A stretch of DNA of 64,000 bases from contig JASLQF010000027.1 of NCBI GenBank assembly GCA_030744625.1, positions 62,001 to 126,000 of the forward strand. Reading direction: 5' to 3'. Both the position numbers and the translations under genes were made by a program. The DNA is from Rhodospirillales bacterium. GTDB lineage: Bacteria; Pseudomonadota; Alphaproteobacteria; Rhodospirillales; JASLQF01. The notes under the pieces are model-generated. The model was not told the origin of the DNA. It saw only the letters and a list, made by a program, of their open reading frames with translations, and searched no databases. Shown here piece by piece: positions 24,456-35,569 of the stretch. Position 1 is the stretch's first letter. Each line of letters starts with the position of its first letter.

Positions 24456-24508
24456 CCTCTAATATACGACCCAGTGGCACCTGAGTCAATAAATTAGAGG
24501 CATTCTAA
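24456..24508 (-). promoter_or_regulatory. Predicted rubrerythrin promoter with Irr/Fur-box-like inverted repeats
   Basis: Minus strand TTGACT-N17-TATATT (24461-24489), bracketed by CCTCTAAT..ATTAGAGG (24456-24463/24493-24500) and preceded by TTAGA-N5-TCTAA (24494-24508). Confidence 0.6.
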
Positions 24509-24543
24509 ACATCCGTGGATCATACTGAAATGACGAGTGCTGG

Positions 24544-24963
24544 TCAAGGTGATTCTGTCACCCTGACGATCACGTCGACGCGCTTGACCGAAGTTCCCTC
24601 GGGCGCCTCGGGGAGTTCCGATACGATGATCTGGTCGCCGGGAATGTCGTCGAGGCGCCCCGTTTCCTCGACGAAGAAATGATGATGCTCGCTGGTGTTG
24701 GTGTCGAAATAGGAGCGCGATGCATCGACGATGATCTCGCGCAACAGGCCGGCCGTCGTGAACTGATGGAGCGTGTTGTAGACCGTGGCCAGGGAAACGC
24801 GAATGTTGGCGCGCAAAGCCTCGGCGTGCAGCACCTCGGCGGTAATGTGCCTGTTTCCCCCCTCGAACAGGAGCTTGGCGAGCGCCAGGCGCTGTCGCGT
24901 GGGACGCAGGCCGACGGCGCGCAATTGGTCCAAAACGTGGCTAAAGGGTCTCACGGCATTCAT
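24544..24963 (-). CDS. irr: Fur-family transcriptional regulator, Irr-like
   Basis: LDQLRAVGLRPTRQRLALAKLLFEGGNRHITAEVLHAEAL..SLATVYNTLHQFTTAGLLREI..SEHHHFFVEETGRLDDIPGDQI. Start trimmed to MNAVRPFSHVL. Confidence 0.85.
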   Translation of the reverse strand: MNAVRPFSHVLDQLRAVGLRPTRQRLALAKLLFEGGNRHITAEVLHAEALRANIRVSLATVYNTLHQFTTAGLLREIIVDASRSYFDTNTSEHHHFFVEETGRLDDIPGDQIIVSELPEAPEGTSVKRVDVIVRVTESP

Positions 24964-25165
24964 ATCCCTGGCAATTGGTCCGGTCTCGCCGAAGGCTCGT
25001 AAGGTGGTACTCACGGCCTTCGATTTAAAATAATTATAATAAGTCCCATGGTAAATCCCATGGCCGCATATAACAATAAATAATTTATGGTTATGTGATC
25101 GCCCACCACGTCCCGCATAACCGGCCTGACGCCGTCGGGAGTTCGGCACGCTCGAGGGGTGTGGG

Positions 25166-25969
25166 TCAGGGCGTTTCCTGGGAGTGCGACGGCACGCCGA
25201 CGATATTGTAGCCGCTGTCGACGTGGAGAATCTCCCCGGTCACACCCTTGGACAAGTCGCTCAGCAGGTAGAGGGCGGCGCCACCCAACTCCTCGAGGCG
25301 CACGCCGCGGCGCAAGGGCGAATGCCGTTCGTTCCATTTAAGGATGGAGCGGGCACTGCCGATGGCGCTGCCGGCCAAGGTCCTCATGGGCCCCGCCGAC
25401 AGCCCGTTGACCCGGATTCCGGCACTGCCCAGGTCTTCCGCCAGGTAGCGCACGCTGGCCTCCAGCGCCGCCTTGGCGACGCCCATGACGTTGTAATTGG
25501 GGACCACCCGTTCCGAACCGGCGTAGGTCAGGGTCAGCAGGCAGCCGCCGCCGCCCATCAAGGGCGCCGCCCGCTTGGCGATATCGGTGAACGAAAAGCA
25601 CGAAATATTCACGGTGCGCAGAAAATTATCCCGTGTCGTGTCCGTGTAGCGGCCCTTGAGCTCCTCCTTGTCGGAATAGGCCATGGCGTGGACGACAAAA
25701 TCGATGGCGCCCCATTCAGCGGCCAGGGCGCCGAAGGTCGCATCCATGCTGGCCGCGTCCTCGACGTCGCAGGGACAGATGATGGCGGCATCGAGCGATT
25801 CGGCCAGGGGACGGACCCGTTTCTCGAAGGCGCCCCCCTGATAGGTTAAAGCCAGCGCCGCGCCATGGTGGTGGAGCGTCTGGGCGATTCCCCAGGCGAT
25901 GGAGCGCTCGTTGGCGACCCCCATCACCAGCCCCTTCTTGCCGGCCATCAAGGATTTGTTGTCACTCAT
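25166..25969 (-). CDS. fabI: Enoyl-[acyl-carrier-protein] reductase FabI
   Basis: GKKGLVMGVANERSIAWGIAQTLHHHGAALALTYQG, NYNVMGVAKAALEASVRYLAEDLG, GYNIVGV. Confidence 0.95.
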   Translation of the reverse strand: MSDNKSLMAGKKGLVMGVANERSIAWGIAQTLHHHGAALALTYQGGAFEKRVRPLAESLDAAIICPCDVEDAASMDATFGALAAEWGAIDFVVHAMAYSDKEELKGRYTDTTRDNFLRTVNISCFSFTDIAKRAAPLMGGGGCLLTLTYAGSERVVPNYNVMGVAKAALEASVRYLAEDLGSAGIRVNGLSAGPMRTLAGSAIGSARSILKWNERHSPLRRGVRLEELGGAALYLLSDLSKGVTGEILHVDSGYNIVGVPSHSQETP

Positions 25970-26059
25970 GCACTTGCCACCGGTGGGCGAGGCCCGACAC
26001 GCGGGCGATCCAATTCGCCACCAGGCCAGTCCGTCGCGGATGCGGAATCAATGGACCGC

Positions 26060-27283
26060 CTAGGCGTCAAACCGCTTGAACGCCAGGGTGGCGTTGGTGC
26101 CGCCGAAGCCAAAGCTGTTGGAAAGGACGCAGTTGAGGGCCAGTCCGTCCTGACGCTCGAGGACAACGGGCATGTCCTCGAGCTCGGGATCGGGATCATC
26201 GACGTTCGCCGAGGCGCTTATGAAGCCGTGCTCCATCATGAGCAGCGAATAAATCGCCTCGTGCACACCGGTGGCGCCCTGGGAATGTCCGGTAAGGGAT
26301 TTGGTGGAACTGAAGGAGGGAATACGGTTGCGATCCTTGAACACCTTGCGAATCGCTTTCAGCTCCTGGGTGTCGCCGACCGGCGTCGAGGTGCCGTGGG
26401 TGTTGATATAATCGACCGGCACATCGACATCGGCCATGGCCATCTTTATGCACCTGACGGCGCCCTCGCCGGACGGCTGCACCATGTCGTGACCGTCCGA
26501 GGTGGCGCCGTAACCGGCAAGTTCGGCATAAATCCTGGCGCCCCGCGCCTTGGCGTGCTCGAGTTCCTCGAGGACGAGGACCCCGGCGCCGCCGGAAATG
26601 ACGAATCCGTCCCGGTTCTTGTCGAAGGGCCGGCTGGCCTTTTCGGGGGTGTCATTGTAATTGGACGAAAGCGCGCCCATGGCGTCGAACAGCACGGCAA
26701 GCGACCAGTGAAGTTCCTCGCCGCCGCCGGCGAAGACGACGTCCTGCTTGCCCCATTGGATCAGCTCGGCGGCGTTGCCGACGCAGTGCGCGCTGGTCGC
26801 GCAGGCGGAGCTGATCGAGTAGCTCAGGCCCTTGATCTTGAAGGGCGTGGCCAGCGTCGCCGAGTTGGTGCTCGACATTGTCCTCGGGACCATGAAGGGC
26901 CCCACCTTCTTGGGACCTCTTTGGCGCGCCACGTCGGCGGCCTGCACAAGGTTGCTGGTGGACGGACCGCCCGACCCCATGATCATGCCCGTACGCTCGT
27001 TCGAGACCTCGGCTTCCGAGAGCCCGGCATCGGCGATGGCCTGCTCCAGCGCCAGGTAGTTGTAGGCGGCGCCGTCCCCCATGAAGCGGCGCCACTTGCG
27101 GTCGACGGCGCCTTCCAAGTCGATCTTGGGCGCGCCCTGCACGTGGCTGCGAAAGCCCATGTCCCGGTACTCTTCGCAGAAAGTGACGCCGGAGCGCCCC
27201 TTTTTCAGGGAGTCCGTCACCTCCTCGGCGTTGTTGCCGATGCTAGAAATAATGCCCAGGCCGGTGACGACAACTTTTCTCAT
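26060..27283 (-). CDS. fabB: Beta-ketoacyl-ACP synthase I
   Basis: [69 protein letters not shown]; next to fabA. Confidence 0.95.
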   Translation of the reverse strand: MRKVVVTGLGIISSIGNNAEEVTDSLKKGRSGVTFCEEYRDMGFRSHVQGAPKIDLEGAVDRKWRRFMGDGAAYNYLALEQAIADAGLSEAEVSNERTGMIMGSGGPSTSNLVQAADVARQRGPKKVGPFMVPRTMSSTNSATLATPFKIKGLSYSISSACATSAHCVGNAAELIQWGKQDVVFAGGGEELHWSLAVLFDAMGALSSNYNDTPEKASRPFDKNRDGFVISGGAGVLVLEELEHAKARGARIYAELAGYGATSDGHDMVQPSGEGAVRCIKMAMADVDVPVDYINTHGTSTPVGDTQELKAIRKVFKDRNRIPSFSSTKSLTGHSQGATGVHEAIYSLLMMEHGFISASANVDDPDPELEDMPVVLERQDGLALNCVLSNSFGFGGTNATLAFKRFDA

Positions 27284-27293
27284 GAGTGCCTCG

Positions 27294-27842
27294 TCAAAAA
27301 TCGTCCATCGAGGTGAACACCCCGACGCGTAAATTCTTGGCCTCGTAAACCGGGCGCCCGTCGACGCTCATGATGCCATCGGCGATTCCCAAGGTAAAGC
27401 CGCGCCGAAACACCCGCCGGAAGTCTATATGATAGGTCAACAATTTGGCCGTCGGCTCCACCTGACCGGAAAACTTGACGCTGCCCACTCCCAGCGCGCG
27501 GCCCCGGCCCGGTGCCCCGGTCCAGCCCAGAAAAAAGCCGACCAGTTGCCACAACGCATCAAGACCCAGGCAACCCGGCATCACCGGATCGGATTCAAAG
27601 TGGCAGGGAAAGAACCACAGGTCCGGCACGATATCCAGTTCCGCGTCTATTTCTCCCTTTCCATGCTCTCCTCCATCCTCGGCGATGCGCACGATGCGGT
27701 CGAACATCAGCATCGGAGGCAGGGGCAGCTGCGCATTGCCCGGGCCGAATAGTCTTCCATGCCCGCATTCCAGGAGTTCCTGGTGCGAAAAGCTGTTTTT
27801 CTTGCTCAAAGCGTTTCCGAGCCTGACGGGATCCCATGCCAT
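27294..27842 (-). CDS. fabA: 3-hydroxydecanoyl-ACP dehydratase/isomerase
   Basis: [46 protein letters not shown]. Confidence 0.95.
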   Translation of the reverse strand: MAWDPVRLGNALSKKNSFSHQELLECGHGRLFGPGNAQLPLPPMLMFDRIVRIAEDGGEHGKGEIDAELDIVPDLWFFPCHFESDPVMPGCLGLDALWQLVGFFLGWTGAPGRGRALGVGSVKFSGQVEPTAKLLTYHIDFRRVFRRGFTLGIADGIMSVDGRPVYEAKNLRVGVFTSMDDF

Positions 27843-27917
27843 GCGGACGGCGCGGCGCGCCCTTCAAGTACCCATGGCCAAACCATTGAAAGCCCCAAGC
27901 CATCCGTTACGGCACCG

Positions 27918-27936
27918 CTATATAAACCATATATAG
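27918..27936. promoter_or_regulatory. AT-rich inverted repeat upstream of fabA (CTATATA-AACCA-TATATAG)
   Basis: Perfect 7-5-7 inverted repeat about 75 bp upstream of the fabA start, extended by CG/GCG with one bulge. Confidence 0.45.
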
Positions 27937-27977
27937 AGCGATTTAGCAAAAGACGACTCCATCTCTCGGCATGCCCC

Positions 27978-28739
27978 TCATGAGGCGCCGGAGCCGGCGC
28001 GCCACGCCGCGAGAACGGGACCGGGGCTGTCCGTGAAGACGGTGTCGATTCCCCAGTCCCAGAGCTCGCGCGCCCGTCCGGGGTCGTCCACGACGAAGGC
28101 GGCCGCGGTATAACCCGCCGCCTTGATGCGGGATATCCGGGCCGCCGTGACCTGGGTTTCCCGGCAGTGAACGGCGACGCACGCGAGCCGTGCCGCGGCG
28201 GCGCGCCAGCCGCCGGCCAGCCGCCCGATGATCAAGGCCCGCGGCAGCCGCGGGACCATGTCCCGGGCCCGTGCCAGGAGCGGCCCGTCGAAACTGGAGA
28301 TCAAGGGCGGAGACAGGCGAGGCGGCCAGCTGCGCGATACGGCACCGGCCACCTCCTCGACCAGGCGCGCCTCCCCTCCACGACAGCGCTTGAGTTCGAT
28401 GTTGACGCCGAGCCCAAGCCCGCCGATGGCGACCAGCGCCGCGTCCAGGGTCGGCACCCGCTGGCCGGCAAAGGCGGAATCGAACCAGAGGCCGGCGTCA
28501 AGCCCCGACAGCACGGATAACGTCACATCGTCGACGCGCGCCGGGAGCCCCGCGACGCGCTCGAGGGTTTCGTCGTGAAAGACCACGCAACGGCCGTCGG
28601 CGGTCAAGCGCGCGTCGATCTCGACCCAGGCGACGCCCAGCCGCGCCGCCGTCGCAAACCCCGCCAAGGTGTTCTCGGGGGCTATGGCGGCGGCGCCCCG
28701 ATGGCCGATTACCGGAGGCAGCCTGAAGTCCCCGGTCAC
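27978..28739 (-). CDS. Glycerophosphodiester phosphodiesterase family protein
   Basis: VIGHRGAAAIAPENTLAGFATAARLGVAWVEIDARLTADGRCVVFHDETLERV. Confidence 0.92.
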   Translation of the reverse strand: MTGDFRLPPVIGHRGAAAIAPENTLAGFATAARLGVAWVEIDARLTADGRCVVFHDETLERVAGLPARVDDVTLSVLSGLDAGLWFDSAFAGQRVPTLDAALVAIGGLGLGVNIELKRCRGGEARLVEEVAGAVSRSWPPRLSPPLISSFDGPLLARARDMVPRLPRALIIGRLAGGWRAAAARLACVAVHCRETQVTAARISRIKAAGYTAAAFVVDDPGRARELWDWGIDTVFTDSPGPVLAAWRAGSGAS

Positions 28740-28779
28740 GATACGCTCCGGCGGCCGTCGGCGCCGCCTCGGGTGCCTG

Positions 28780-30927
28780 TCAGTTCGCGGCTTCCACCTT
28801 GTCCGGTTTGGCGCTCAGGTCCTCGCCGGTTTCCTGATTTACCACCTTCATGGAGAGCTTCATCTTGCCCCGGTCGTCGATGCTGATGAGCTTGACCTTG
28901 ACCATATCGCCGACCTTGACCACATCGGTGACGGCGCCCACCCGGCGCGGTGCCAGTTCGCTGATATGAACGAGACCGTCCGTGCTGCCCATGAAATTGA
29001 CGAAAGCACCGAAATCGAGAGTCTTCACCACCTTGCCGGTGTAGATGACGCCGACCTCGGGTTCGGCGGTGATGCTGCGAATCCATTCGATGGCCGCCTC
29101 GCCGGCGCTCTCGTCGACCGCCGCCACCTTGACGGTGCCGTCGTCCTCGATATCGATCTTGGCGCCGGTGACCTCGCAAATCTCGCGGATCATCTTGCCG
29201 CCCGGACCGATCACCTCGCGGATCTTCTCCTTATTGATCTTTATGATGGTGATGCGCGGCGCATGGGTGCTGATGCCGTCGCGCGACACGGAGAGAGCGT
29301 CCGCCATCTTGTCGAGGATGTGCATGCGGCCATCGCGAGCCTGCTCCAGGGCCACCTTCATGATTTCCTCGGTAATGGAGGTGATCTTGATGTCCATCTG
29401 AAGAGAAGTGATGCCGACCTCGGTGCCGGCGACCTTGAAGTCCATGTCGCCCAGATGGTCCTCGTCGCCAAGGATATCGGAGAGCACCGCGAAGCCGTCA
29501 TCCTCCTTGATCAGGCCCATGGCGATGCCGGCCACCGGCCGTGTCAAGGGGACCCCCGCGTCCATGAGGGCAAGAGAGGAACCGCACACCGTGGCCATCG
29601 AGGAAGAACCGTTGGATTCGGTGATCTCGGAGACCACCCGGATGGTGTAGGGGAAATCTTCCTTGGAGGGCATCAGCGGATGCAGGGCGCGCCACGCGAG
29701 CTTGCCGTGTCCGACCTCGCGGCGGCCTGTAAAACCGAAACGGCCTGCCTCGCCAACGGAGTAGGGCGGGAAGTTGTAATGAAGCAGGAAGTGCTCCCGG
29801 TAATCCCCGGACAGTGCGTCGATAATCTGTTCGTCCTGTCCGGTGCCCAGCGTCGCCACCACCAGCGCCTGGGTTTCGCCGCGGGTGAAAAGGGCGCTGC
29901 CGTGGGTGCGCGGAAGCAGGCCGACCTCGGCGACAATGGTCCGCACCGTGCTCGTGTCGCGTCCGTCGATGCGCTGGCCGGTGTTCAGTATATCGCGGCG
30001 CACGATGTCCTTTTCCAGGTCCTTCAAGGCCCCGGACAACTCCTTGGCAAGCAGTTCCTGGTCGAGAGCGGTATCTTCCTTCAGTTCGGCCGCGACCTTA
30101 TCCTTGACCGCCGACAGTTTTTTCTGGCGCGTCTGTTTGACGGTTTCGCCGTAGGCGTCGCGCAAGCCGGCCTCGGCCGCGGCGCGCACGCGCGCCGCGA
30201 TCTCCTCCTTGCCTTCCGGCGCCGAGGGAAGGTCCCAGGGCTCCTTGGCGCAGGCCTCGGCGAGCTCGACGATGGCATCGATGACCGGCTGAAAGGCGCC
30301 ATGACCAAAGGTGACGGCGCCCAGCATAATCTCCTCCGAAAGCTCGCCCGCCTCCGATTCGACCATCAGCACCCCATCACGGGTGCCGGCGACGATGAGA
30401 TCGAGGGTGCTGTTCGCCATCTCGTCGATCTGCGGATTGAGGACGTACTCGTCGGCGATATAACCGACCCGGCAACCGGCGATCGGCCCCATGAAGGGAA
30501 GGCCGGAAATGGTCAGCGCGGCGGAAGTGCCGACCATGGCCACGATGTCCGGATTGTTTTCCAGGTCGTGGGAAAGCACGGTGCAGATGACCTGCGTCTC
30601 GTTCTGAAAGCCCTTGGCGAAAAGCGGCCGGATGGGGCGGTCGATGAGCCGCGAGGTAAGCGTCTCCTTCTCGGAGGGCCGGCCCTCTCTCTTGAAGAAG
30701 CCTCCGGGAATCTTGCCGGCGGCAAATGTCTTCTCCTGGTAATGTACGCCGAGGGGGAAGAAGTCCAACCCCGGCCGCGGCGACCTTTCGCCGACCACGG
30801 TGCACAGCACCTTGGTTTCGCCGTAGGTCACCATGACGGCGCCGTCGGCCTGGCGGGCGAACTTGCCAGCCTCGAGGGTCAGCGTGCGACCGCCCCACTC
30901 GATTTCCTTTGTGAATTCCTTAAACAT
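28780..30927 (-). CDS. pnp: Polyribonucleotide nucleotidyltransferase (PNPase)
   Basis: [45 protein letters not shown]...[32 protein letters not shown] (KH), S1 domain at the C-terminus. Confidence 0.97.
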   Translation of the reverse strand: MFKEFTKEIEWGGRTLTLEAGKFARQADGAVMVTYGETKVLCTVVGERSPRPGLDFFPLGVHYQEKTFAAGKIPGGFFKREGRPSEKETLTSRLIDRPIRPLFAKGFQNETQVICTVLSHDLENNPDIVAMVGTSAALTISGLPFMGPIAGCRVGYIADEYVLNPQIDEMANSTLDLIVAGTRDGVLMVESEAGELSEEIMLGAVTFGHGAFQPVIDAIVELAEACAKEPWDLPSAPEGKEEIAARVRAAAEAGLRDAYGETVKQTRQKKLSAVKDKVAAELKEDTALDQELLAKELSGALKDLEKDIVRRDILNTGQRIDGRDTSTVRTIVAEVGLLPRTHGSALFTRGETQALVVATLGTGQDEQIIDALSGDYREHFLLHYNFPPYSVGEAGRFGFTGRREVGHGKLAWRALHPLMPSKEDFPYTIRVVSEITESNGSSSMATVCGSSLALMDAGVPLTRPVAGIAMGLIKEDDGFAVLSDILGDEDHLGDMDFKVAGTEVGITSLQMDIKITSITEEIMKVALEQARDGRMHILDKMADALSVSRDGISTHAPRITIIKINKEKIREVIGPGGKMIREICEVTGAKIDIEDDGTVKVAAVDESAGEAAIEWIRSITAEPEVGVIYTGKVVKTLDFGAFVNFMGSTDGLVHISELAPRRVGAVTDVVKVGDMVKVKLISIDDRGKMKLSMKVVNQETGEDLSAKPDKVEAAN

Positions 30928-31035
30928 TCCTACTGTCTTCCTTCCTTGAACTCTTCGCCGGAGCTGGCGCGAACCAGCGGGTTTACGATTTCACCGCCGC
31001 CCATGCGGCCCGGCGTTAATCCGTCGTTCCGTTAC

Positions 31036-31053
31036 CGCGTCGTCGACGACGCG
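31036..31053. other. 18-bp perfect palindrome in the rpsO-pnp intergenic leader
   Basis: CGCGTCGTC|GACGACGCG; flanked by GTTAC (31031-31035) and a GTAAC about 13 nt downstream, suggesting a larger stem. Confidence 0.7.
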
Positions 31054-31137
31054 AAGCATCTCGCGCGTAACCGGCCGCGACGTAGCAAAGACCGGATTGG
31101 CGAAAATGGATGCATGGTGGCACCCTATTGAGCACCG

Positions 31138-31407
31138 TTACCGGCGCAATCCCAGGCGCTGGATCACTTTCTCATAGCGCTCGACTTCCTTGCTTTTCAG
31201 GTAATCGAGCAGACGCCGGCGCTGGCCAACCATTTTCAGGAGGCCGCGGCGCGAATGGAAATCCTTCTTGTGTGTTCTCAAGTGCTCGGTGAGAGTGCCG
31301 ATGCGCTCGCTCAGGATGGCGACTTGGACCTCTGGCGACCCCGTGTCGCTTTCCTTGGCGCCAAATTCATTGACCAGCTCGCGCTTGCGTTGTGCGTTAA
31401 TCGACAT
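31138..31407 (-). CDS. rpsO: 30S ribosomal protein S15
   Basis: [70 protein letters not shown]. Confidence 0.97.
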   Translation of the reverse strand: MSINAQRKRELVNEFGAKESDTGSPEVQVAILSERIGTLTEHLRTHKKDFHSRRGLLKMVGQRRRLLDYLKSKEVERYEKVIQRLGLRR

Positions 31408-31444
31408 CGTTTATTGCTTTCCTCCAAACCATCCTATTCAAGTC

Positions 31445-32371
31445 TCAAACGTTCAGTACTCGGAGAGGTCGGATTTCGCCGCCTCTGATACGCGCAAGTG
31501 CCACCAGTCTGCCCTCCGCCATGGCGCACACGACGGCGCCTTGGGCGATATCGGTGAGGGGTGACCGGCTTGCTACGGGTAGCACCGGTAAGGGCTGACC
31601 GCGTTGCAGACGGCGCGCCTCCGCTTCCGTCAAAACCAGTGCCGGGATGCCGTCCAGCGCGGTTTCGACAGGCAGCAGATAGTCCGCAAGCGGCGCACTA
31701 TGCCCCAGGGCCGCCAGTTTTTCCAGGGAAATCGCGTCCTCCTCGGCAAAGGGGCCGACCCGGGTGCGCCGCAGCTTTTCGATATGCCCGACGGTGCCCA
31801 CCGCCATCGCCAAATCCCGCGCTAGGCTTCGCATGTACGCGCCCTTGCCGGATTGCGCCTCGAATTCCGCGTGGTCGGCGTCAGGGGCACCGATGAGCTC
31901 CAGACGGTGGATGACCACGGGCCGCGGTGGCAGGTCCGCCGGCTGGTTGTCGCGGGCCAGCGCATAGGCCCGCCTGCCGTCCACCTTGACCGCCGAATAG
32001 GCGGGCGGCACCTGATCGATTTCGCCGATGAAACGCGGCAGGACGGAGGCGATCTCTTCAATGGTCGGGCGCGCGTCGCTGGTCGCCGTCACGGCGCCCT
32101 CGGCGTCGTCGGTGGCGCGCGCTTCACCCCAGCGCACCGTAAAACGGTATTCCTTGGCGCCATCCATCGCCCAGGCAACCGTCTTGGTGGCTTCGCCGAA
32201 GGCCAGCGGAAGGATCCCGGTGGCCAACGGATCCAGGGTACCGCCGTGCCCCACTTTCGCGGCCCCGGTGAGGCGACGCGCCTTGCCCACGACCGCCGCC
32301 GACGTCATGCCCGCCGGCTTGTCGATGACCATCCACCCGTGCACGGCACGGCCCCGGCGCTTACGCCCCAT
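31445..32371 (-). CDS. truB: tRNA pseudouridine(55) synthase
   Basis: GWMVIDKPAGMTSAAVVGKARRL..KVGHGGTLDPLATGILPLAFGEATK. Start trimmed to MGRKRRGR. Confidence 0.95.
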   Translation of the reverse strand: MGRKRRGRAVHGWMVIDKPAGMTSAAVVGKARRLTGAAKVGHGGTLDPLATGILPLAFGEATKTVAWAMDGAKEYRFTVRWGEARATDDAEGAVTATSDARPTIEEIASVLPRFIGEIDQVPPAYSAVKVDGRRAYALARDNQPADLPPRPVVIHRLELIGAPDADHAEFEAQSGKGAYMRSLARDLAMAVGTVGHIEKLRRTRVGPFAEEDAISLEKLAALGHSAPLADYLLPVETALDGIPALVLTEAEARRLQRGQPLPVLPVASRSPLTDIAQGAVVCAMAEGRLVALARIRGGEIRPLRVLNV

Positions 32372-32780
32372 CGTCGCTATCCCGGTGTCGCGGCGTCCCT
32401 TGCAAGTCGTGGGCGACCCGAGGCTCGGAGAGCAAGGTGTCGACGTGGTGCGCCCGGTCGAACGAGCCATCGGCGCGGAAGTCCATGTCGGGAACGCGCT
32501 TGAGCCGCACCGTCCGCGCCACCTGGTGGCGCAGGTAGGGCTTGGCGCGTCGCAGGGCGTCTATCACGGACCCGGTGTCACCGCCGCCGAGCGGCATCAC
32601 GTAAACGGTGGAATTGCGCAAGTCCGGGCTCATGCGGACTTCGGTGACGGTCACCGAAACTCCTTCCAGGCCGGGATCGCGCACCTGGCCGCGCTCGAAT
32701 ATCGAGGCCAGCGCGTGGCGCAGTTCCTCGCCGACGCGCAACTGGCGCTGGCTGGGAGTCCTGTCTCTCCCTCTGGTCAT
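32361..32780 (-). CDS. rbfA: 30S ribosome-binding factor RbfA
   Basis: SQRQLRVGEELRHALASIFERGQVRDPGLEGVSVTVTEVRMSPDLRNSTVYVMPLG; ATG at 32780, frame inside ORF 32361..33725. Confidence 0.93.
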   Translation of the reverse strand: MTRGRDRTPSQRQLRVGEELRHALASIFERGQVRDPGLEGVSVTVTEVRMSPDLRNSTVYVMPLGGGDTGSVIDALRRAKPYLRHQVARTVRLKRVPDMDFRADGSFDRAHHVDTLLSEPRVAHDLQGTPRHRDSDDGA

Positions 32781-32860
32781 GGTGTCCTCGATCGGTAAAG
32801 CGCAAGCCCCGGCCTCTGATCGGAGAAGCCGCGAACGCGGGTGCGCCCGGTCCGGCGTCC

Positions 32861-35470
32861 TTACAGCTCCTGGGCGATTTCCTCCACCTCGAAGCACTCG
32901 ATGATGTCGCCGGTCTTGATGTCCTGGTAGTTGGCGAAGGCCATGCCGCATTCGGTGCCTTCCTTGACCTCCTTGACATCGTCCTTGAAGCGCTTGAGCT
33001 GCGAGAGCGCGCCTTCGTGAACGACCACGTCGTCGCGCAACAGCCGCACCTTGGCGCCACGGCGCACCAAGCCTTCCGTGACCATGCAGCCGGCCACCTT
33101 GCCCACCTTGGAGACGTTGAAGATCTCGCGAACATCGGCGTATCCGATGAAGTTCTCCTTGAAGAGGGGATCCAACATGCCGGTCAGGATCCGCTTCAGG
33201 TCGTCGGCGACGTCGTAAATGACGGAATAGTAGCGGACTTCCACGCCGTCGCGCCGGGTAAAATCGCGGGCCTGGGGATTGGCACGTACGTTGAACCCGA
33301 TAATCAGCGCCTTGGCCGCCTTGGCCAGGGTCACATCGGATTCGTTGATGCCGCCGACCGCCGCGTGCAGGACATTCACCTGGGCCTTGTCGGTGCTGAG
33401 CTTGTCGAGCACCCCCTGGACGGCCTCGACGGACCCCTGCACGTCGCCCTTGATGACCACGGACAGCTCCTTGGCCTCGCCCTCCTGAATCTTCTCGAAC
33501 ATCTCTTCGAGCGTGCCACGCGCGCCGGCCACCACCCGAGCCTCGCGGTCCCTGCGCTGACGGAACTCGACAACTTCGCGGGCGCGGGTTTCGTCGTCCA
33601 CCACCACGAAATCGTCGCCGGCCGACGGCGTTCCGTTGAGGCCAAGCACTTCCACGGGCATCGCCGGACCGGCTTCGTCGATGCCGTCGCCCCGTTGGTC
33701 GCCGAGTGCCCGCACGCGGCCCCACTCGCTGCCGGCGACGAAAATGTCGCCCACCTTCAGCGTGCCCCGCTGCACCAGGAGGGTGGCCACGGACCCACGG
33801 CCGACCTCCATCTTCGCTTCGATGACCACGCCCTCGGCGGCACGGTTGGGGTTGGCCTTGAGGTCGAGCACTTCCGCCTGCAGGAGAATGACCTCCTCGA
33901 GTTTTTCGAGGTTGGTCCGCGCCGTGGCGGAAACCTCGACGGACAGAATTTCGCCGCCCATCTCCTCGACCACGATGTCTTGCTGGAGCAGGTCGGTTCG
34001 CACGCGTTTGGGATCGGCGCCCGACTTGTCGATCTTGTTGACGGCGATGATGACGGGGACTTCCGCGGCCTTGGCATGATCAATGGCCTCGATCGTCTGA
34101 GGCATGACCCCGTCGTCGGCGGCAACCACCAGCACCACGATATCGGTGACCTTGGCGCCGCGCCCCCGCATGGCCGTGAAGGCCTCGTGTCCAGGGGTGT
34201 CGATAAAAGTGATCTTGGCCCCAGACGACATTTCGACCTGGTAGGCACCGATGTGCTGCGTGATACCGCCGGCCTCGCCCGCCGCGACGTCGGTTTCGCG
34301 CAGCGCGTCGAGAAGCGACGTCTTGCCGTGATCGACGTGCCCCATGACGGTAACCACCGGCGGCCGGTTGACCAAGTCGGCTTCGGCGTCGGCTTCCCGC
34401 GTCAGACCGATTTCCACGTCCGACTCGCTGACCCGTTTAACGTTGTGGCCGAATTCGGCGACGACGAGTTCCGCCGTGTCGGCATCGACCACATGGTCCA
34501 TCGACGCCATGACGTCCATCTTCATCAGCGCCCTGATGACATCGGTCCCGCGCTCGGCCATGCGGTTGGCAAGTTCCTGCACCGATAAGTTCTCGGGAAT
34601 GACCACGTCGCGTACGATTTTTTGGCCATCGGCGCGTGCCTGCGCCTGCTGCTTTTGCCTCTCCTTTTCACGGGCGCGTCTTACCGAAGCGAGGCTACGG
34701 GTGCGCCCTTCATCGCCGCTCAGCGCCTCGACGATGGTCAATCGGCCGGAAGCCGAGCGCCGCCGGGGCTCGCCGCGGCGCACACCGGGAACGGTCCGGC
34801 GCGGCTCGCCGCGCGACCCGCGCTTTACGCGGCCGCGATCCTCGCGCGTATCGGGCTCTTCGGCTCCCCCCAGGGCCTCGAGCTTGGCGGCGGCGGCGGC
34901 GGCCGAGGCCTTGGCCTGTTCCTCGCGGCGCCGCGCCTCCTCATCCTCGGCGGCACGCGCCGATTCCTCTTCCGAGCGCCGGCGCTGCTCTTCCTCCTCG
35001 GCGCGCAGCCGCTCCCGCTCCTCGTCCTCGGGGGTCGGCGCCACTTCGGACGACACCGCGCCGCCCTCGGCGGTGGTGTCCTCATCCGCCTTCATGGCGT
35101 CCTGGAGGGCGCGAACCCGGGCCGCCTTTTCCTCGATGGTCAGACTGGGCCCGCCCTGACGCGCCTCCTCGCCAAGGACCTCGTCGGCTTCGACGTCGAG
35201 GTCGACGGCGCCGGCGGGAAGGGGGTTTTCTTCCTCGACGAGTTCCGGGGCGGCCCTGACCTCGGCCATCTGGCCACCGGAATCCAGCGCATAGGTCCGC
35301 TTCTTGCGAACCTCCACGGCCACCACCTTGGAGCGGCCGTGAGAGAAGCTTTGGCGGACTTGGCCGCCGCCGACGGTTTTCTTGAGTTCGAGCTTGCCCG
35401 GCCGCGAAATGCTGAGCGGCTTCTTGCCGGCTTTCCGCGTCGACTCGTCGTGTTCTTCGGTCTCTGTCAT
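32861..35470 (-). CDS. infB: Translation initiation factor IF-2
   Basis: [72 protein letters not shown]; charged low-complexity N-terminus. Confidence 0.97.
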   Translation of the reverse strand: MTETEEHDESTRKAGKKPLSISRPGKLELKKTVGGGQVRQSFSHGRSKVVAVEVRKKRTYALDSGGQMAEVRAAPELVEEENPLPAGAVDLDVEADEVLGEEARQGGPSLTIEEKAARVRALQDAMKADEDTTAEGGAVSSEVAPTPEDEERERLRAEEEEQRRRSEEESARAAEDEEARRREEQAKASAAAAAAKLEALGGAEEPDTREDRGRVKRGSRGEPRRTVPGVRRGEPRRRSASGRLTIVEALSGDEGRTRSLASVRRAREKERQKQQAQARADGQKIVRDVVIPENLSVQELANRMAERGTDVIRALMKMDVMASMDHVVDADTAELVVAEFGHNVKRVSESDVEIGLTREADAEADLVNRPPVVTVMGHVDHGKTSLLDALRETDVAAGEAGGITQHIGAYQVEMSSGAKITFIDTPGHEAFTAMRGRGAKVTDIVVLVVAADDGVMPQTIEAIDHAKAAEVPVIIAVNKIDKSGADPKRVRTDLLQQDIVVEEMGGEILSVEVSATARTNLEKLEEVILLQAEVLDLKANPNRAAEGVVIEAKMEVGRGSVATLLVQRGTLKVGDIFVAGSEWGRVRALGDQRGDGIDEAGPAMPVEVLGLNGTPSAGDDFVVVDDETRAREVVEFRQRRDREARVVAGARGTLEEMFEKIQEGEAKELSVVIKGDVQGSVEAVQGVLDKLSTDKAQVNVLHAAVGGINESDVTLAKAAKALIIGFNVRANPQARDFTRRDGVEVRYYSVIYDVADDLKRILTGMLDPLFKENFIGYADVREIFNVSKVGKVAGCMVTEGLVRRGAKVRLLRDDVVVHEGALSQLKRFKDDVKEVKEGTECGMAFANYQDIKTGDIIECFEVEEIAQEL

Positions 35471-35569
35471 TTCAGCCCATGTTCCATGGCGCCCGCGCCT
35501 TCCCGGATCCGGTCCGGGCCGTGTTTATCATATCTCATCCCGTTCCCGGCCAAATTTCCGGACGCCGGC

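Noticed and set aside
25021-25095. AT-rich dyads upstream of irr (two CCATGG copies, ATAAATAATTTAT)
   Set aside because: Probably the irr promoter region, but no convincing Fur/Irr box or promoter spacing could be assigned by eye.
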